Assembly (NCBI GenBank): GCA_039796935.1
Contig: JBDKIV010000131.1
Coordinates: forward strand, 5,681 to 69,680
Direction of reading: 5' to 3'
Length of the DNA stretch: 64,000 bases
DNA from: VFMC01 sp039796935
Lineage (GTDB): Bacteria; Actinomycetota; Acidimicrobiia; Acidimicrobiales; Ilumatobacteraceae
In this document: one piece after another, positions 16,839 through 25,054 of the stretch
How the letters are laid out: every line of letters begins with the position of its first letter
Position numbering within the stretch: position 1 is the first letter of the stretch
The notes under the pieces: model-generated
Seen by the model: only the letters and a program-made list of their open reading frames with translations
What the model was told of the DNA's origin: nothing
Databases searched by the model: none
Translations under genes and position numbers: made by a program

Positions 16839-17504
16839 TCATGCCGGGCTGCCCGCGTACACGTCGAGCGCACCGGCGATGGACGGTGCCGTGACGACCC
16901 CCATCTCTTCGACCACGGCTGCGAGCCAGGTGGGACGAACGGTCGCCGTCACCGTGATCGGTGCGTCGAGCACCGACCCCTCGACGGCGAGCCGGGCGAA
17001 CATGGCCGCGTAGTCCGGAGGGCGCAGATCTCGCGACAACTCGAGCAGCGCATACGGGTCGGGGGTGGACAGCCGTGGTGCCAGGACGATCACGCTCTGC
17101 GACGTGGGCCCGGTCGCCCCGCCCGCCAGACCTGGACCGTCGCACAGCACGGCACCGTGCACCTGGTCGGGTCGGGCACCGGCGAGCATGAGCCCGATGT
17201 AGGCACCGATGCCACGCCCGACCACGGTCGCCCGGCCGATGTGGGCCAGCGCGATGTCGGCGTCGGCGAGCAGGATCTCGGCGCTGTACCCACCACCGGC
17301 CGGCAGGGTCGACCGTCCGTGGCCCGTGAAGTCGAGTCCGAACACGGGCCCGGCCCAGGCCTCGGCCCAGGCCGGTGCCGTCGGCGGGGTGGCCTCGCCG
17401 AGACCGTGCAGGATCAGCATGGGACGCGCCGCCTCGTCCGTGGCGGGTCGGACCAGGTGCAATGCGAGTGCCGCACGGTTGTGACGCAACGTCGTGACGC
17501 TCAT
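16839..17504 (-). CDS. Alpha/beta hydrolase-fold protein lacking the nucleophile serine
   Basis: Alpha/beta-hydrolase-fold protein of 221 residues. The oxyanion strand LILHGLGEA and the strand FTGHGRS are typical, but the nucleophile elbow reads GRGIGA, so the catalytic Ser is replaced by Gly98 (codon GGC, one base from AGC). The chain ends near ALDVYAGSPA without the usual final strand and catalytic His. It therefore looks non-catalytic, or is a truncated relative with another role such as binding. ATG 17504 overlaps the stop of the upstream hydrolase by 4 bp, which supports co-expression; crtZ follows 12 bp later. Confidence 0.75.
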   Translation of the reverse strand: MSVTTLRHNRAALALHLVRPATDEAARPMLILHGLGEATPPTAPAWAEAWAGPVFGLDFTGHGRSTLPAGGGYSAEILLADADIALAHIGRATVVGRGIGAYIGLMLAGARPDQVHGAVLCDGPGLAGGATGPTSQSVIVLAPRLSTPDPYALLELSRDLRPPDYAAMFARLAVEGSVLDAPITVTATVRPTWLAAVVEEMGVVTAPSIAGALDVYAGSPA

Positions 17505-18424
17505 GCCCGGTCCTTCATGAAGTCGAGGACGAGGCCGGCCACCAGCTCGGGCTGCTCGATGTGCACGAAGTGACCGACCTCGTCGAGGATCTCGCACCGC
17601 CCACCGAGTGGCAGGTACGGCATCACGTCGTGCGGAACGGTGCCCCAACCCATCGGCTCCTGCTCGCGGCCGAGCACCCCGAGGAACGGCATCGGGAGTC
17701 CCGGGAGCCGGGTGAGCGTCCACTCGGGGCGCCATGGCCCGAACCCACCTGGCCGCATCGACGGGTCGAGCTTCCACCGCCAACCGTCGGCATCCTGACG
17801 AGCACCGACGGTGACCAGGTGGCACAACCACTCGAACGACAGCCGCGGATTGATCTTGCCCCGGCGCCGGGCCAGGTCGTGCAGGGTGCCTGGCTTGCGC
17901 TCGGCGTCGGTGGTCGTGCGACGGTGATCGAGCCATCCGAGCAGTTCTCGCGACAGCAGCTTCGGACGGTCGTGGTCGGCGATGTCGGGAATGGGGCGCT
18001 TCGACGGGAGCCCATCCAGGTTGACCAGCAGTGTGAACCGGAACGGCTGCGCGTCGGCCAGCTGGACCATCATCGCTCCGCCCTTGGAATGGCCGATCAC
18101 CGGGGCCGGCTTCGAGGTGACGGAATCCATCACCATCGTCGCGTCGCGTAGATCGGCCTCCCACGAATACAGCAGCGCATGGTCACTGTCACCGTGGCCG
18201 CGCTGGTCCCACGTGACGACCCGCCAACCGGCGGCGGCCAGTTTGGGCGCGAACACCTCGTAGGTCCGGGCGAAGTCGAACCCACCGTGCACGAGGAACA
18301 GCGGATCGTCCCGCTCGTCACCCCACTCGTGCACCGCGAGCTCGAAGCCGCCGACGTCGACTCGATACTGGCGCTCGGGTGCCACCGCACCGGGATAGCT
18401 GCCATCGGGCATCGAGTCGTCCAT
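17501..18424 (-). CDS. Alpha/beta hydrolase (epoxide hydrolase/haloalkane dehalogenase-like fold)
   Basis: Soluble alpha/beta hydrolase of 307 residues. Motifs in order: HEWGDE and FLVHGGFD (oxyanion strand), TWDQRGHGDSD, the nucleophile elbow GHSKGG with Ser113, and the C-terminal DEVGHFVHIEQPE carrying the catalytic His. The serine nucleophile indicates an esterase, lipase or C-C hydrolase rather than an epoxide hydrolase, which uses Asp. The ATG at 18424 has a TACTCT box 8 nt upstream. It is the first gene of a run with the serine-less hydrolase and crtZ, so a role in processing carotenoid or isoprenoid esters is possible but unproven. Confidence 0.85.
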   Translation of the reverse strand: MDDSMPDGSYPGAVAPERQYRVDVGGFELAVHEWGDERDDPLFLVHGGFDFARTYEVFAPKLAAAGWRVVTWDQRGHGDSDHALLYSWEADLRDATMVMDSVTSKPAPVIGHSKGGAMMVQLADAQPFRFTLLVNLDGLPSKRPIPDIADHDRPKLLSRELLGWLDHRRTTTDAERKPGTLHDLARRRGKINPRLSFEWLCHLVTVGARQDADGWRWKLDPSMRPGGFGPWRPEWTLTRLPGLPMPFLGVLGREQEPMGWGTVPHDVMPYLPLGGRCEILDEVGHFVHIEQPELVAGLVLDFMKDRA

Positions 18425-18432
18425 GACGGTCG

Positions 18433-18438
18433 AGAGTA
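18433..18438 (-). promoter_or_regulatory. -10 box of leaderless promoter, hydrolase-crtZ operon
   Basis: TACTCT on the minus strand, 8 nt before the ATG at 18424. It lies back to back with the LysM gene promoter 27 bp away. Confidence 0.5.
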
Positions 18439-18464
18439 GAGGCCACGCCGCCTCGGGCGACAAC

Positions 18465-18470
18465 TAGGCT
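18465..18470 (+). promoter_or_regulatory. -10 box of leaderless promoter, LysM lipoprotein
   Basis: TAGGCT, 8 nt before the GTG at 18479. It supports that GTG as the start. Confidence 0.55.
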
Positions 18471-18478
18471 CGCCGATC

Positions 18479-18823
18479 GTGAGACGCCTCGGACTGGTAG
18501 CGCTGGCCTTGCTGATGTCCGGTGTCACCGTCGGGGCCGCAGCCTGCGGTGGTGACGACGCCGCCGAGCAGACGCTCCCCCCGATCGCCACCACCACCAG
18601 CACCACGTCGTCGACCACCACCACGACGACCTGGGTCCCGTTCACCTACGAGATCCAGTCGGGCGACTCGCTGCAGGCGATCGCCGACCAGTTCGGCGTC
18701 GACATCGACAAGCTCGCCATCTTGAACGGCATCACCGACCCCGACGCGATCGAGGCGGGTGACGAACTCGAGATCCCCCCGCCGAGCGCCCCCTCGACGA
18801 CCGTCGCCACCACGGGGACCTGA
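18479..18823 (+). CDS. LysM-domain lipoprotein
   Basis: Small secreted lipoprotein of 114 residues that probably sits on the outer face of the membrane and binds peptidoglycan. It has a signal peptide with lipobox GAAAC (Cys23), a Thr/Ser-rich spacer (about 38-51), and one LysM domain (about 55-100) with YEIQSGDSLQAIADQFGV and the closing GDELEIPP. No catalytic domain is attached. The GTG start is set by the TAGGCT box 8 nt upstream. The 98-bp gap downstream (18824-18922) holds nothing recognisable beyond the next gene's promoter. Confidence 0.88.
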   Translation: MRRLGLVALALLMSGVTVGAAACGGDDAAEQTLPPIATTTSTTSSTTTTTTWVPFTYEIQSGDSLQAIADQFGVDIDKLAILNGITDPDAIEAGDELEIPPPSAPSTTVATTGT

Positions 18824-18910
18824 TCGGACGAGGACGGCAGTGCGACCTGTCACACGGCGATGGGACCTTCGGCCCGGCCCGGTGCCGTCGATGCGCACAC
18901 CCGACCGACC

Positions 18911-18916
18911 TAGGCT
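18911..18916 (+). promoter_or_regulatory. -10 box of leaderless promoter, Asp/Asn-hydroxylase-like gene
   Basis: TAGGCT, 6 nt before the ATG at 18923. Confidence 0.55.
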
Positions 18917-18922
18917 TCGCGC

Positions 18923-19621
18923 ATGAGCTTCTGGCCGACACCGGAACACTGGAGTGTGAAGATCCCGCTCCACACACCCCACTACCGCATGCCGTCACTG
19001 GCAGAGGTCGGATTCGCCCCGCTGGCCCCCGCCGATTTCGAAGTCCCCGAGCACGAGTACACATCGCTCGAGTACATGGACTGGAAGAGCGGCGGAGACA
19101 CCAACTTCGCGCCGCTCGCGTCGGCCGACGGGCAGCTCGACTGCCGCGGGTTCTGGGACAAGGGAAAGACCGACAAGGACGCGCTGTGGACGTCGAACGC
19201 CGACCTGGCACCGACGCTGCGGACCTATGTCGACTCGATCGGCGCCAACTTCGGCCGGGTGCGCATCATCAAGCTCGAGCCCCAGGACCGCGAGCAGGCG
19301 ATCCGGTCGATCCACCGCGACGACAACAACCGCTTCAACCCCGATGCAGAGGGGTGGGTCGTGCGCACCTGGGTCGAACTCACCGACAATCCCGACAGCT
19401 ACATGCTGCTGATGGACAACGACGCGGAGGGTCTGCCCGACCCGGCCACCGAGCGTCGGGTCCCGTTGACCCGCGGAGCCCGGTTCATCGTCGACACCCA
19501 GCGCCTCTGGCACGTGGTGGTCCACAACGGCGACGCACCCCGCTACGCACTCATCACCAGCGTCGAGAGTTCACCCGATCTCGAGCGCTGGATCCAGCGC
19601 CAGCAGCCCGCCCACGTCTGA
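18923..19621 (+). CDS. Aspartyl/asparaginyl beta-hydroxylase-like 2-oxoglutarate oxygenase
   Basis: Cytoplasmic protein of 232 residues that appears to be an Fe(II)/2-oxoglutarate dioxygenase of the cupin-like Asp/Asn hydroxylase type. The possible metal triad is seen as IHRDDN (His-x-Asp, near residue 132) and LWHVVVHNGD (near 195), with a following Arg in the RYALIT strand that could bind 2-oxoglutarate. The first 100 residues are unassigned and rich in aromatic residues. It is a single gene with its own leaderless promoter and converges on the mutase gene. The substrate, protein or small molecule, is unknown. Confidence 0.6.
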   Translation: MSFWPTPEHWSVKIPLHTPHYRMPSLAEVGFAPLAPADFEVPEHEYTSLEYMDWKSGGDTNFAPLASADGQLDCRGFWDKGKTDKDALWTSNADLAPTLRTYVDSIGANFGRVRIIKLEPQDREQAIRSIHRDDNNRFNPDAEGWVVRTWVELTDNPDSYMLLMDNDAEGLPDPATERRVPLTRGARFIVDTQRLWHVVVHNGDAPRYALITSVESSPDLERWIQRQQPAHV

Positions 19622-19636
19622 CGTCCAACGTCCTGC

Positions 19637-21610
19637 TCACGACCCGCGATGCGCGACCGTGAGCTCGGCGACCTCGCGCATGATCCGCGACAACTCGAAG
19701 TCCTTCGGCGTGTAGACCGCAGCCACCCCGGCCTCGGCGAGACGGCGCTGGTCGTCCTCGGGGATGATCCCACCGACGATCACCGGCGAATCGACGCCCT
19801 CGGCCTTCAGCAGCCGCAGGATCTCGGGCACCAACGCCAGGTGCGAGCCCGACAGGATCGACAACCCGATGACGTCGGGGTCTTCGTCGCGAGCGGATGC
19901 TGCGATCTGTTCGGGGGTGAGCCGGATACCGGAGTACACGACCTCCATGCCGGCGTCACGAGCGGCCACGGCGATCTGCTCGGCGCCGTTCGAATGGCCG
20001 TCGAGACCGGGCTTGGCCACGAGGAACTTGGGAGGCCCACCGGCGATCGTCTTCACGAACGCGGCCACCTCGGCCAACTCGCCCACGCGACGGCCCACCG
20101 CAGCCGACACACCGGTCGGGGCGCGGTACTCGCCGAACACGTCACGCAACGTCGACGCCCATTCGCCGGTCGTGCCACCCGCCTTGGCCAGCACGATCGA
20201 GGGCTCCATGATGTTGTCGCCCTCGATGGCCGCTCGACGCAGCTCGGCCAGCGCCGCATCGACCGCCGACTGATCTCGGCCGGCCCGCCAGGTCGAGACG
20301 TCGGCGATCATCTCCGCCTCGACGGCGGGGTCGACCGTGAGGATGTTGTCGCTCCCGCCGAGTGGCGACTCGGTCGTCTCGGTGTAGGCGTTCACGCCCA
20401 CCACCGTCTGATCACCCGCTTCGATACGTCGGGTCCGTTCGGCCATCGACCGCACCAGCCGACCCTTCAGCTCGTCGACCGCCTCGAAGGCCCCACCGCG
20501 TGAGAGCACGTCGTCGAGCTCGGTCCACGCAGCGTCGCGGAGCTCGGCGGTCTTCGACTCGATCACCGTCGACCCGTCGAAGATGTCGCCGTACTCGAGG
20601 AGGTCGGTCTCGAATGCCAGCACCTGTTGCATGCGCAACGACCACTGCTGGTCCCACGGTCGTGGCAGACCGAGCGCCTCGTTCCAGGCAGGCAGCTGGA
20701 CACTACGGGCCCGCGCCCGCTTCGAGAGCGTGACGGCCAACATCTCGAGCACGATGCGCTGCACGTTGTTCTCGGGTTGCGCCTCGGTGAGGCCGAGGCT
20801 GTTCACCTGGACGCCGTACCGGAACCGACGGGCCTTGGCATCGGTGACGCCGTAGCGCTCGAGACCGATCCTGTCCCAGAGTTCGGTGAACGCGCGGAGC
20901 TTGCAGACCTCTTCGACGAAGCGGATGCCGGCATTGACGAAGAACGAGATCGAGCCGAACACCTGGCTGAACTGGTCCGGTGTCACCTGGCCGCTGTCGC
21001 GCACGGCGTCGAGCACGTCGATCGCCGTCGCCAACGAGAACGCGATCTCTTGGACGGGGGTGGCGCCCGCTTCTTGCAGGTGGTACGAGCACACGTTCAT
21101 CGGATTCCACTTGGGAGCGTTGTTCGTGCACCAGGCGACCATGTCGACGATCAACCGCTTCGACGGCTCGGGGGGATAGATGTACGTGCCGCGCGACAGG
21201 TACTCCTTGACGATGTCGTTCTGCGTCGTGCCCCGCAGAGCCGACGCTTCGACTCCCTGCTCGTCGGCGTTCGCCACGTAGAGCGCGAGCAGCCAGGCGG
21301 CCGTTGCGTTGATGGTCATCGACGTGTTCATCGTGCCAGGGGGGATCTGGTCGAGCAGCGTCCGCATGTGGCCGAGGTGGGCAACGGGCACACCCACCTT
21401 GCCCACCTCGCCGCGGGCCATGACCGAGTCGGGGTCGTAGCCCGTCTGGGTCGGGAGGTCGAAGGCGATCGAGAGCCCGGTCTGACCCTTGGCGAGGTTC
21501 GTCCGGTACAACTCGTTGCTCTTGGCGGCGGTCGAATGACCCGAGTAGGTGCGCATCAACCACGGTTCGTCTCGCCTACGGTCCGCCGAGGTGCTCTCAC
21601 TGGGTGCCAT
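19637..21610 (-). CDS. ecm: Adenosylcobalamin-dependent mutase, ethylmalonyl-CoA mutase-like (MeaA/Ecm)
   Basis: B12-dependent carbon-skeleton mutase of 657 residues in one chain: an N-terminal TIM-barrel substrate domain and a C-terminal cobalamin domain with LDGHSNG (near 537), SGSHLALVPEIL and VGGIIPEDD. The start (PWLMRTYSGHSTA, FDLPTQTGYD) and the block WNEALGLPRPWDQQWS agree with the MeaA/ethylmalonyl-CoA mutase group, which converts (2R)-ethylmalonyl-CoA to methylsuccinyl-CoA, better than with two-subunit methylmalonyl-CoA mutase. This rests on remembered family patterns, so methylmalonyl-CoA mutase or a related mutase is still possible. It is the last gene of a minus-strand run after a 3-hydroxyacyl-CoA dehydrogenase, aat and a protease. 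A weak TAACAC box lies 7 nt before the ATG. Confidence 0.78.
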   Translation of the reverse strand: MAPSESTSADRRRDEPWLMRTYSGHSTAAKSNELYRTNLAKGQTGLSIAFDLPTQTGYDPDSVMARGEVGKVGVPVAHLGHMRTLLDQIPPGTMNTSMTINATAAWLLALYVANADEQGVEASALRGTTQNDIVKEYLSRGTYIYPPEPSKRLIVDMVAWCTNNAPKWNPMNVCSYHLQEAGATPVQEIAFSLATAIDVLDAVRDSGQVTPDQFSQVFGSISFFVNAGIRFVEEVCKLRAFTELWDRIGLERYGVTDAKARRFRYGVQVNSLGLTEAQPENNVQRIVLEMLAVTLSKRARARSVQLPAWNEALGLPRPWDQQWSLRMQQVLAFETDLLEYGDIFDGSTVIESKTAELRDAAWTELDDVLSRGGAFEAVDELKGRLVRSMAERTRRIEAGDQTVVGVNAYTETTESPLGGSDNILTVDPAVEAEMIADVSTWRAGRDQSAVDAALAELRRAAIEGDNIMEPSIVLAKAGGTTGEWASTLRDVFGEYRAPTGVSAAVGRRVGELAEVAAFVKTIAGGPPKFLVAKPGLDGHSNGAEQIAVAARDAGMEVVYSGIRLTPEQIAASARDEDPDVIGLSILSGSHLALVPEILRLLKAEGVDSPVIVGGIIPEDDQRRLAEAGVAAVYTPKDFELSRIMREVAELTVAHRGS

Positions 21611-21620
21611 TGCCCCAGTG

Positions 21621-22847
21621 TTACCGGGAGGTGGTGGTCACCGCCAGATCGACGGGCACAGATGTGCTGGTCGGCGACGAGTTCGCCACCCGCACGGTGA
21701 CCCGAGGGGCCGACCCTGCGACCACCCGGTCGACGGAGATCGACCAGCCGGCCACGTCGAGACGATCTCCCTCGTTCATCAGATCGGTGAACGGGGCCAC
21801 GCCGATCGTCTGTTGAACACGCATCACCCCGGCACCGGCACGGTCGTCGATCAGGTGCACGGCGACGCCCGCCTCGGGCAGGTGGTCGTTGTACCCCGTC
21901 GGTACGAGGTACTCGACGGTGACGATCCGCCCGTCGTCCTCCGAGGGCGCAGACGACACCGGGAGGACGAGCAACCGGACACCGTCAGGTGCTGTCGACG
22001 CGAGCAGTTCGACCTCGCTGGTGCGCTCGACGCCCGCGACGACGACGTCCGAGCGGTCGATCCAGCCGAGATCGAGCCGGGACACGCCGATCAGGTGCGG
22101 ACCGTCGCGGCGGTCGGCATCGACGTCACGGGGTGCGGCGCTGTTGCTCATCAGGTCGAGCGCGCTCAGGTACTCGTCACTGCCCGGGGTGGCGCTGCCC
22201 GAGTGGGGCAGCCCGAGCGTGTGACCCAGTTCGTGTTCGATCAGGTCGAGCAGCGGAACCTCGCCCCAGTCGGGGTGGAAGTCGCTCGCCCCGACGTAGG
22301 CGGCGCGCCGTGTGTGCGACGCCGGGCACGGCCCCGTGCACGTGGGCCACGACCCGGGTGTTCCCCAGCCTCCGGACGCTCCCTCGACGTGCTCGGCGGT
22401 CGCCACGGCGAGCACGCTGTCGACAGCCGGTCCCGATCGGTCGAGCGCCGCATCGACGCAGTCCTCGGCATCGTCACCGCGGGCCATCTCGACGGTGCCG
22501 CCCGCCGTGAGCGTGACCCGGTAACGGCCACCGGACACGACGTCGAAGTAGCGCTGGATCCGGTTGCCGACCGCAGCCACCACACCGGTCGGGGTCAGCG
22601 GCTGGCGCAGCGGCAACCGGCCGTAGCGCCCTGCGGTCGTGTCGAGCGGCACGTCGCACACCCACACCTCGACCGTCTCGGCATCGGGCGCAGGCCGATC
22701 AGCCACGAGCCGCTCGAGCAGCGGCGGCAGCGACGGCGGCGGCGACGGGGCGACACGATCGGCGGCTCGACCCGAACCGCAGCCGCCGGCGACGGCGCCG
22801 GCGAGCAGCGCACCGAGCACGGCAGCGACCCGACACGGCCGTGCCAT
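21621..22847 (-). CDS. Secreted zinc metalloprotease lipoprotein (metzincin motif)
   Basis: Lipoprotein of 408 residues. The signal peptide ends in lipobox AVAGGC, followed by a short Pro-rich linker. The catalytic motif HELGHTLGLPH (near residue 200) gives three His ligands and the base Glu of a metzincin-type protease; the nearby ALDLMSNS could serve as the Met-turn. The C-terminal 150 residues are beta-rich and unassigned, possibly a binding domain. The chosen ATG (22847) gives a clean signal peptide; a longer open frame upstream overlaps aat and is discarded. It sits 5 bp after aat and 10 bp before the mutase gene. Target proteins are unknown. Confidence 0.82.
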   Translation of the reverse strand: MARPCRVAAVLGALLAGAVAGGCGSGRAADRVAPSPPPSLPPLLERLVADRPAPDAETVEVWVCDVPLDTTAGRYGRLPLRQPLTPTGVVAAVGNRIQRYFDVVSGGRYRVTLTAGGTVEMARGDDAEDCVDAALDRSGPAVDSVLAVATAEHVEGASGGWGTPGSWPTCTGPCPASHTRRAAYVGASDFHPDWGEVPLLDLIEHELGHTLGLPHSGSATPGSDEYLSALDLMSNSAAPRDVDADRRDGPHLIGVSRLDLGWIDRSDVVVAGVERTSEVELLASTAPDGVRLLVLPVSSAPSEDDGRIVTVEYLVPTGYNDHLPEAGVAVHLIDDRAGAGVMRVQQTIGVAPFTDLMNEGDRLDVAGWSISVDRVVAGSAPRVTVRVANSSPTSTSVPVDLAVTTTSR

Positions 22848-22852
22848 CGACC

Positions 22853-23506
22853 TCACGGCTCGATCGCGTCGCGGAGCAGTGCCAGGTACGTGGCCCGCGG
22901 CAGGTCGATCGCACCGAGCGAGACCAGGTGCTCGGTCGTCCACTGGACGTCGAGCAGGGTGACGCCGGCAGATCGGAGGATGTCGACCAACGCCACGAGC
23001 GCCACCTTCGATGCATCACGCTCGACCGAGAACATCGACTCTCCGGCGAAGAACCGCTCGATCAACACACCGTAGAGGCCGCCGACCAGCACGCCGTCGA
23101 GGTAGGTCTCGACCGAGTGGGTCCAGCCCAGATCGAACAGTCGGTCATAGGCATCGACGAACTCGGTGGTGATCCAACCGTGGGGTCGACGCGGGTCGCC
23201 GCACCGCTGCATCACCTGACGAAAGCACGTGTCGACCCGGACCTCGTAGCGCCGACAACTCCTCTGCAGCGACCGGCTCACCCTCAAGCCGTCGATCGGC
23301 AGGACGCCTCGTGGGTCCGGAGACCACCATCCGAGGGTCCGTTTGCGGAGCGGCATCGGGAACAGCCCCGACCGGTAGGCGGCCAGCAGCGTGCCCGGCG
23401 CGAGGTCTGCACCGACGGCGCACAGCCCGTGCCGATCGGCCTCGTCGGGTGACGGAAGACGCCAGCGCGTCGGCGGTGGTTCGACCGTCCGCTCTGCAGG
23501 GATCAT
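22853..23506 (-). CDS. aat: Leucyl/phenylalanyl-tRNA-protein transferase
   Basis: Cytoplasmic enzyme of 217 residues that transfers Leu or Phe from tRNA to N-terminal Arg or Lys of proteins and so marks them for ClpAP or ClpSP-type degradation. Family motifs: YRSGLFPMP, LGWWSPDPRGVLP, the SLQRSCRR helix, HGWITTEFVDAY, SVETYLDG and the active-site segment FFAGESMFS. The ATG at 23506 yields the standard length. An unrelated open stretch further upstream overlaps the dehydrogenase and is ignored. It lies between the dehydrogenase and protease genes on the same strand, which may be an operon. Confidence 0.93.
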   Translation of the reverse strand: MIPAERTVEPPPTRWRLPSPDEADRHGLCAVGADLAPGTLLAAYRSGLFPMPLRKRTLGWWSPDPRGVLPIDGLRVSRSLQRSCRRYEVRVDTCFRQVMQRCGDPRRPHGWITTEFVDAYDRLFDLGWTHSVETYLDGVLVGGLYGVLIERFFAGESMFSVERDASKVALVALVDILRSAGVTLLDVQWTTEHLVSLGAIDLPRATYLALLRDAIEP

Positions 23507-23549
23507 GCCGGAGATCCTGACGCGACCGGACGGCCTTCGGCCAGCACCG

Positions 23550-24398
23550 TCAGTACGAGTAGAAGCCCCGCTTGGTCTTGCGGCCGAGGTGCCCGGCCGC
23601 GACCATCCGCCGCAGCGTGGGCACGGCTGCGTAGTTGGGGTCGCGGAACTCGTTGTACAGGGCGTCGAGAATCGCGAGCGACGTGTCGAGACCGACCAGG
23701 TCGAGCAGCGCGAAGGGACCCATCGGGAAGTTGCACCCACCCTTCATCGCCGTGTCGATCGCCTCCATGCCGGCCGTGCCCTGCTCCCACATCCGCACGG
23801 CATTGTTGAGGTACGGGAAGAGCAGCGCGTTGACGATGAACCCGGCGCGGTCTTTCACCTCGACGGCGTCCTTGCCGCACGACGTGGCGAACTCGAGCGC
23901 CGCTGCAACCGTCTCGTCGGAAGCGGTGATCGGCCGGATCACCTCGACGAGTTTCATGGCCGGCGCCGGGTTGAAGAAGTGGATGCCGCACACCCGGTCG
24001 GGTCGACCCGTCGACATGGCCAACTCGACCACGGGAAGCGTCGAGGTGTTCGACGCGAGGATGGCGTCGGGCTTGACGATGCCGTCGAGTTCGGCGAACA
24101 GTGCCTTCTTGATGTCGAGATCCTCGACGACCGACTCGATCACCAGATCGCAGTCGGCCAGCGCGGCCAGCGAATCGGTCGCCGTGATCCGGCCGAGTAC
24201 GGCGTCACGCTCGTCCTCGGTGGCCCGGCCCCGTTCGATCGCCTTGGCGAATCCCTTCGCGATCGTTGCGACCATGGCGTCCGCTGACGACTGCGACCGT
24301 GAACGCACCACCACGTCGTAGCCGGCACGGGCGATCACCTCCGCCAGACCCGACCCCATGATTCCCGAACCCAGCACTCCCACACGCACGATTCCCAT
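23550..24398 (-). CDS. 3-hydroxybutyryl-CoA / 3-hydroxyacyl-CoA dehydrogenase
   Basis: NAD(P)-dependent dehydrogenase of 282 residues, oxidising or forming 3-hydroxyacyl-CoA (beta-oxidation, butyrate or acetoacetyl-CoA metabolism). Rossmann motif GVLGSGIMGSGLAE at residues 7-20; catalytic His in GIHFFNPAPAMKLVE; partner Glu region VEVIRP; C-terminal dimer domain with GFIVNALLFPYLNN and GPFALLDLVGLD. Its length equals that of single-function enzymes (Hbd, FadB2, PaaH). A TATCGT box lies 7 nt before the ATG. It leads a minus-strand run that ends with the mutase gene, which suggests linked acyl-CoA metabolism; the aat and protease genes between them are functionally unrelated. Confidence 0.9.
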   Translation of the reverse strand: MGIVRVGVLGSGIMGSGLAEVIARAGYDVVVRSRSQSSADAMVATIAKGFAKAIERGRATEDERDAVLGRITATDSLAALADCDLVIESVVEDLDIKKALFAELDGIVKPDAILASNTSTLPVVELAMSTGRPDRVCGIHFFNPAPAMKLVEVIRPITASDETVAAALEFATSCGKDAVEVKDRAGFIVNALLFPYLNNAVRMWEQGTAGMEAIDTAMKGGCNFPMGPFALLDLVGLDTSLAILDALYNEFRDPNYAAVPTLRRMVAAGHLGRKTKRGFYSY

Positions 24399-24405
24399 TC
24401 GGCCG

Positions 24406-24411
24406 ACGATA
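24406..24411 (-). promoter_or_regulatory. -10 box of leaderless promoter, hydroxyacyl-CoA dehydrogenase
   Basis: TATCGT on the minus strand, 7 nt before the ATG at 24398. Confidence 0.55.
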
Positions 24412-24423
24412 GCTACCCGCGGG

Positions 24424-24429
24424 TAACAT
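24424..24429 (+). promoter_or_regulatory. -10 box of leaderless promoter, HD hydrolase
   Basis: TAACAT, 7 nt before the GTG at 24437. Both divergent promoters fit within 38 bp. Confidence 0.5.
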
Positions 24430-24436
24430 CAACGAA

Positions 24437-25030
24437 GTGCAGCGACCAGACGACGTCCTAGCAACACTCGGGTTCTTCCTCGAGCTCGACCGGCTCAAGT
24501 CGGTCGAGCGCCGCAACCGGCTCGCCGACGGATCTCGGCGGGAGAACACGGCCGAGCACTCCTGGCATCTCGGCATGGCAGCCCTGCTGTTCGCCGACCA
24601 CGCCACCGAGACGATCGACGTGGGACGGGCCGTCGCGATGGCCCTCACCCACGACATCGTCGAGATCGACGCCGGCGACACGTTCGCGTACGACGAGGGT
24701 GCCGATGCTGCATCGAAGCAAGCACGCGAGCAAGAGGCTGCCGACCGGCTCTTCGGCATGCTGCCCGCCTCGGCGGGCGCATACCTGCGCGAGCTCTGGG
24801 ACGACTACGAGCGCGGTGGATCGCCCGAGGCCCGGTATGTGATGGCCGTCGATCGAATGGCACCGATGCTGCTCAACATCGCCGAGGGTGGCACCACCTG
24901 GCGAGAGCACGGGGTCACCCGCGAGCGCGTCATCGAGCGCAACGGCCCGCACATCGAACCGGCTCTGCCGCACGTGTGGCGCTACGCGCTCGAGCAACTG
25001 GGCCAGCTCTCCGAGGACGCCCTCGACTGA
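24437..25030 (+). CDS. HD-domain hydrolase (YfbR-like nucleotidase family)
   Basis: Cytoplasmic metal-dependent phosphohydrolase of 197 residues in the YfbR/HDDC2 group, which dephosphorylates deoxynucleoside or nucleoside monophosphates. Metal ligands: His in ENTAEHSWHLG (His41), the His-Asp pair THDIVEIDAGD (His72-Asp73) and a later Asp in MAVDRMAPML. The GTG start is supported by a TAACAT box 7 nt before it. It is followed after 24 bp by the S51-like gene. Substrate specificity cannot be read from the sequence. Confidence 0.85.
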   Translation: MQRPDDVLATLGFFLELDRLKSVERRNRLADGSRRENTAEHSWHLGMAALLFADHATETIDVGRAVAMALTHDIVEIDAGDTFAYDEGADAASKQAREQEAADRLFGMLPASAGAYLRELWDDYERGGSPEARYVMAVDRMAPMLLNIAEGGTTWREHGVTRERVIERNGPHIEPALPHVWRYALEQLGQLSEDALD

Positions 25031-25041
25031 TCAGGACGGCG

Positions 25042-25047
25042 TACGCT
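25042..25047 (+). promoter_or_regulatory. -10 box of leaderless promoter, S51-like gene
   Basis: TACGCT, 7 nt before the ATG at 25055. It suggests the S51-like gene can be transcribed apart from the HD gene. Confidence 0.5.
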
Positions 25048-25054
25048 CACCGTC

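Noticed and set aside
18824..18922. Possible tRNA or small RNA in the 98-bp gap after the LysM gene
   Set aside because: No T-loop GGTTCRA motif or acceptor stem pairing was found there, nor in the other intergenic gaps.
21478..21488. CGGTCTGACCC inside the mutase gene, similar to the GntR operator
   Set aside because: It misses both outer bases of TNGTNNNACNA and lies within coding sequence, not upstream of a gene.
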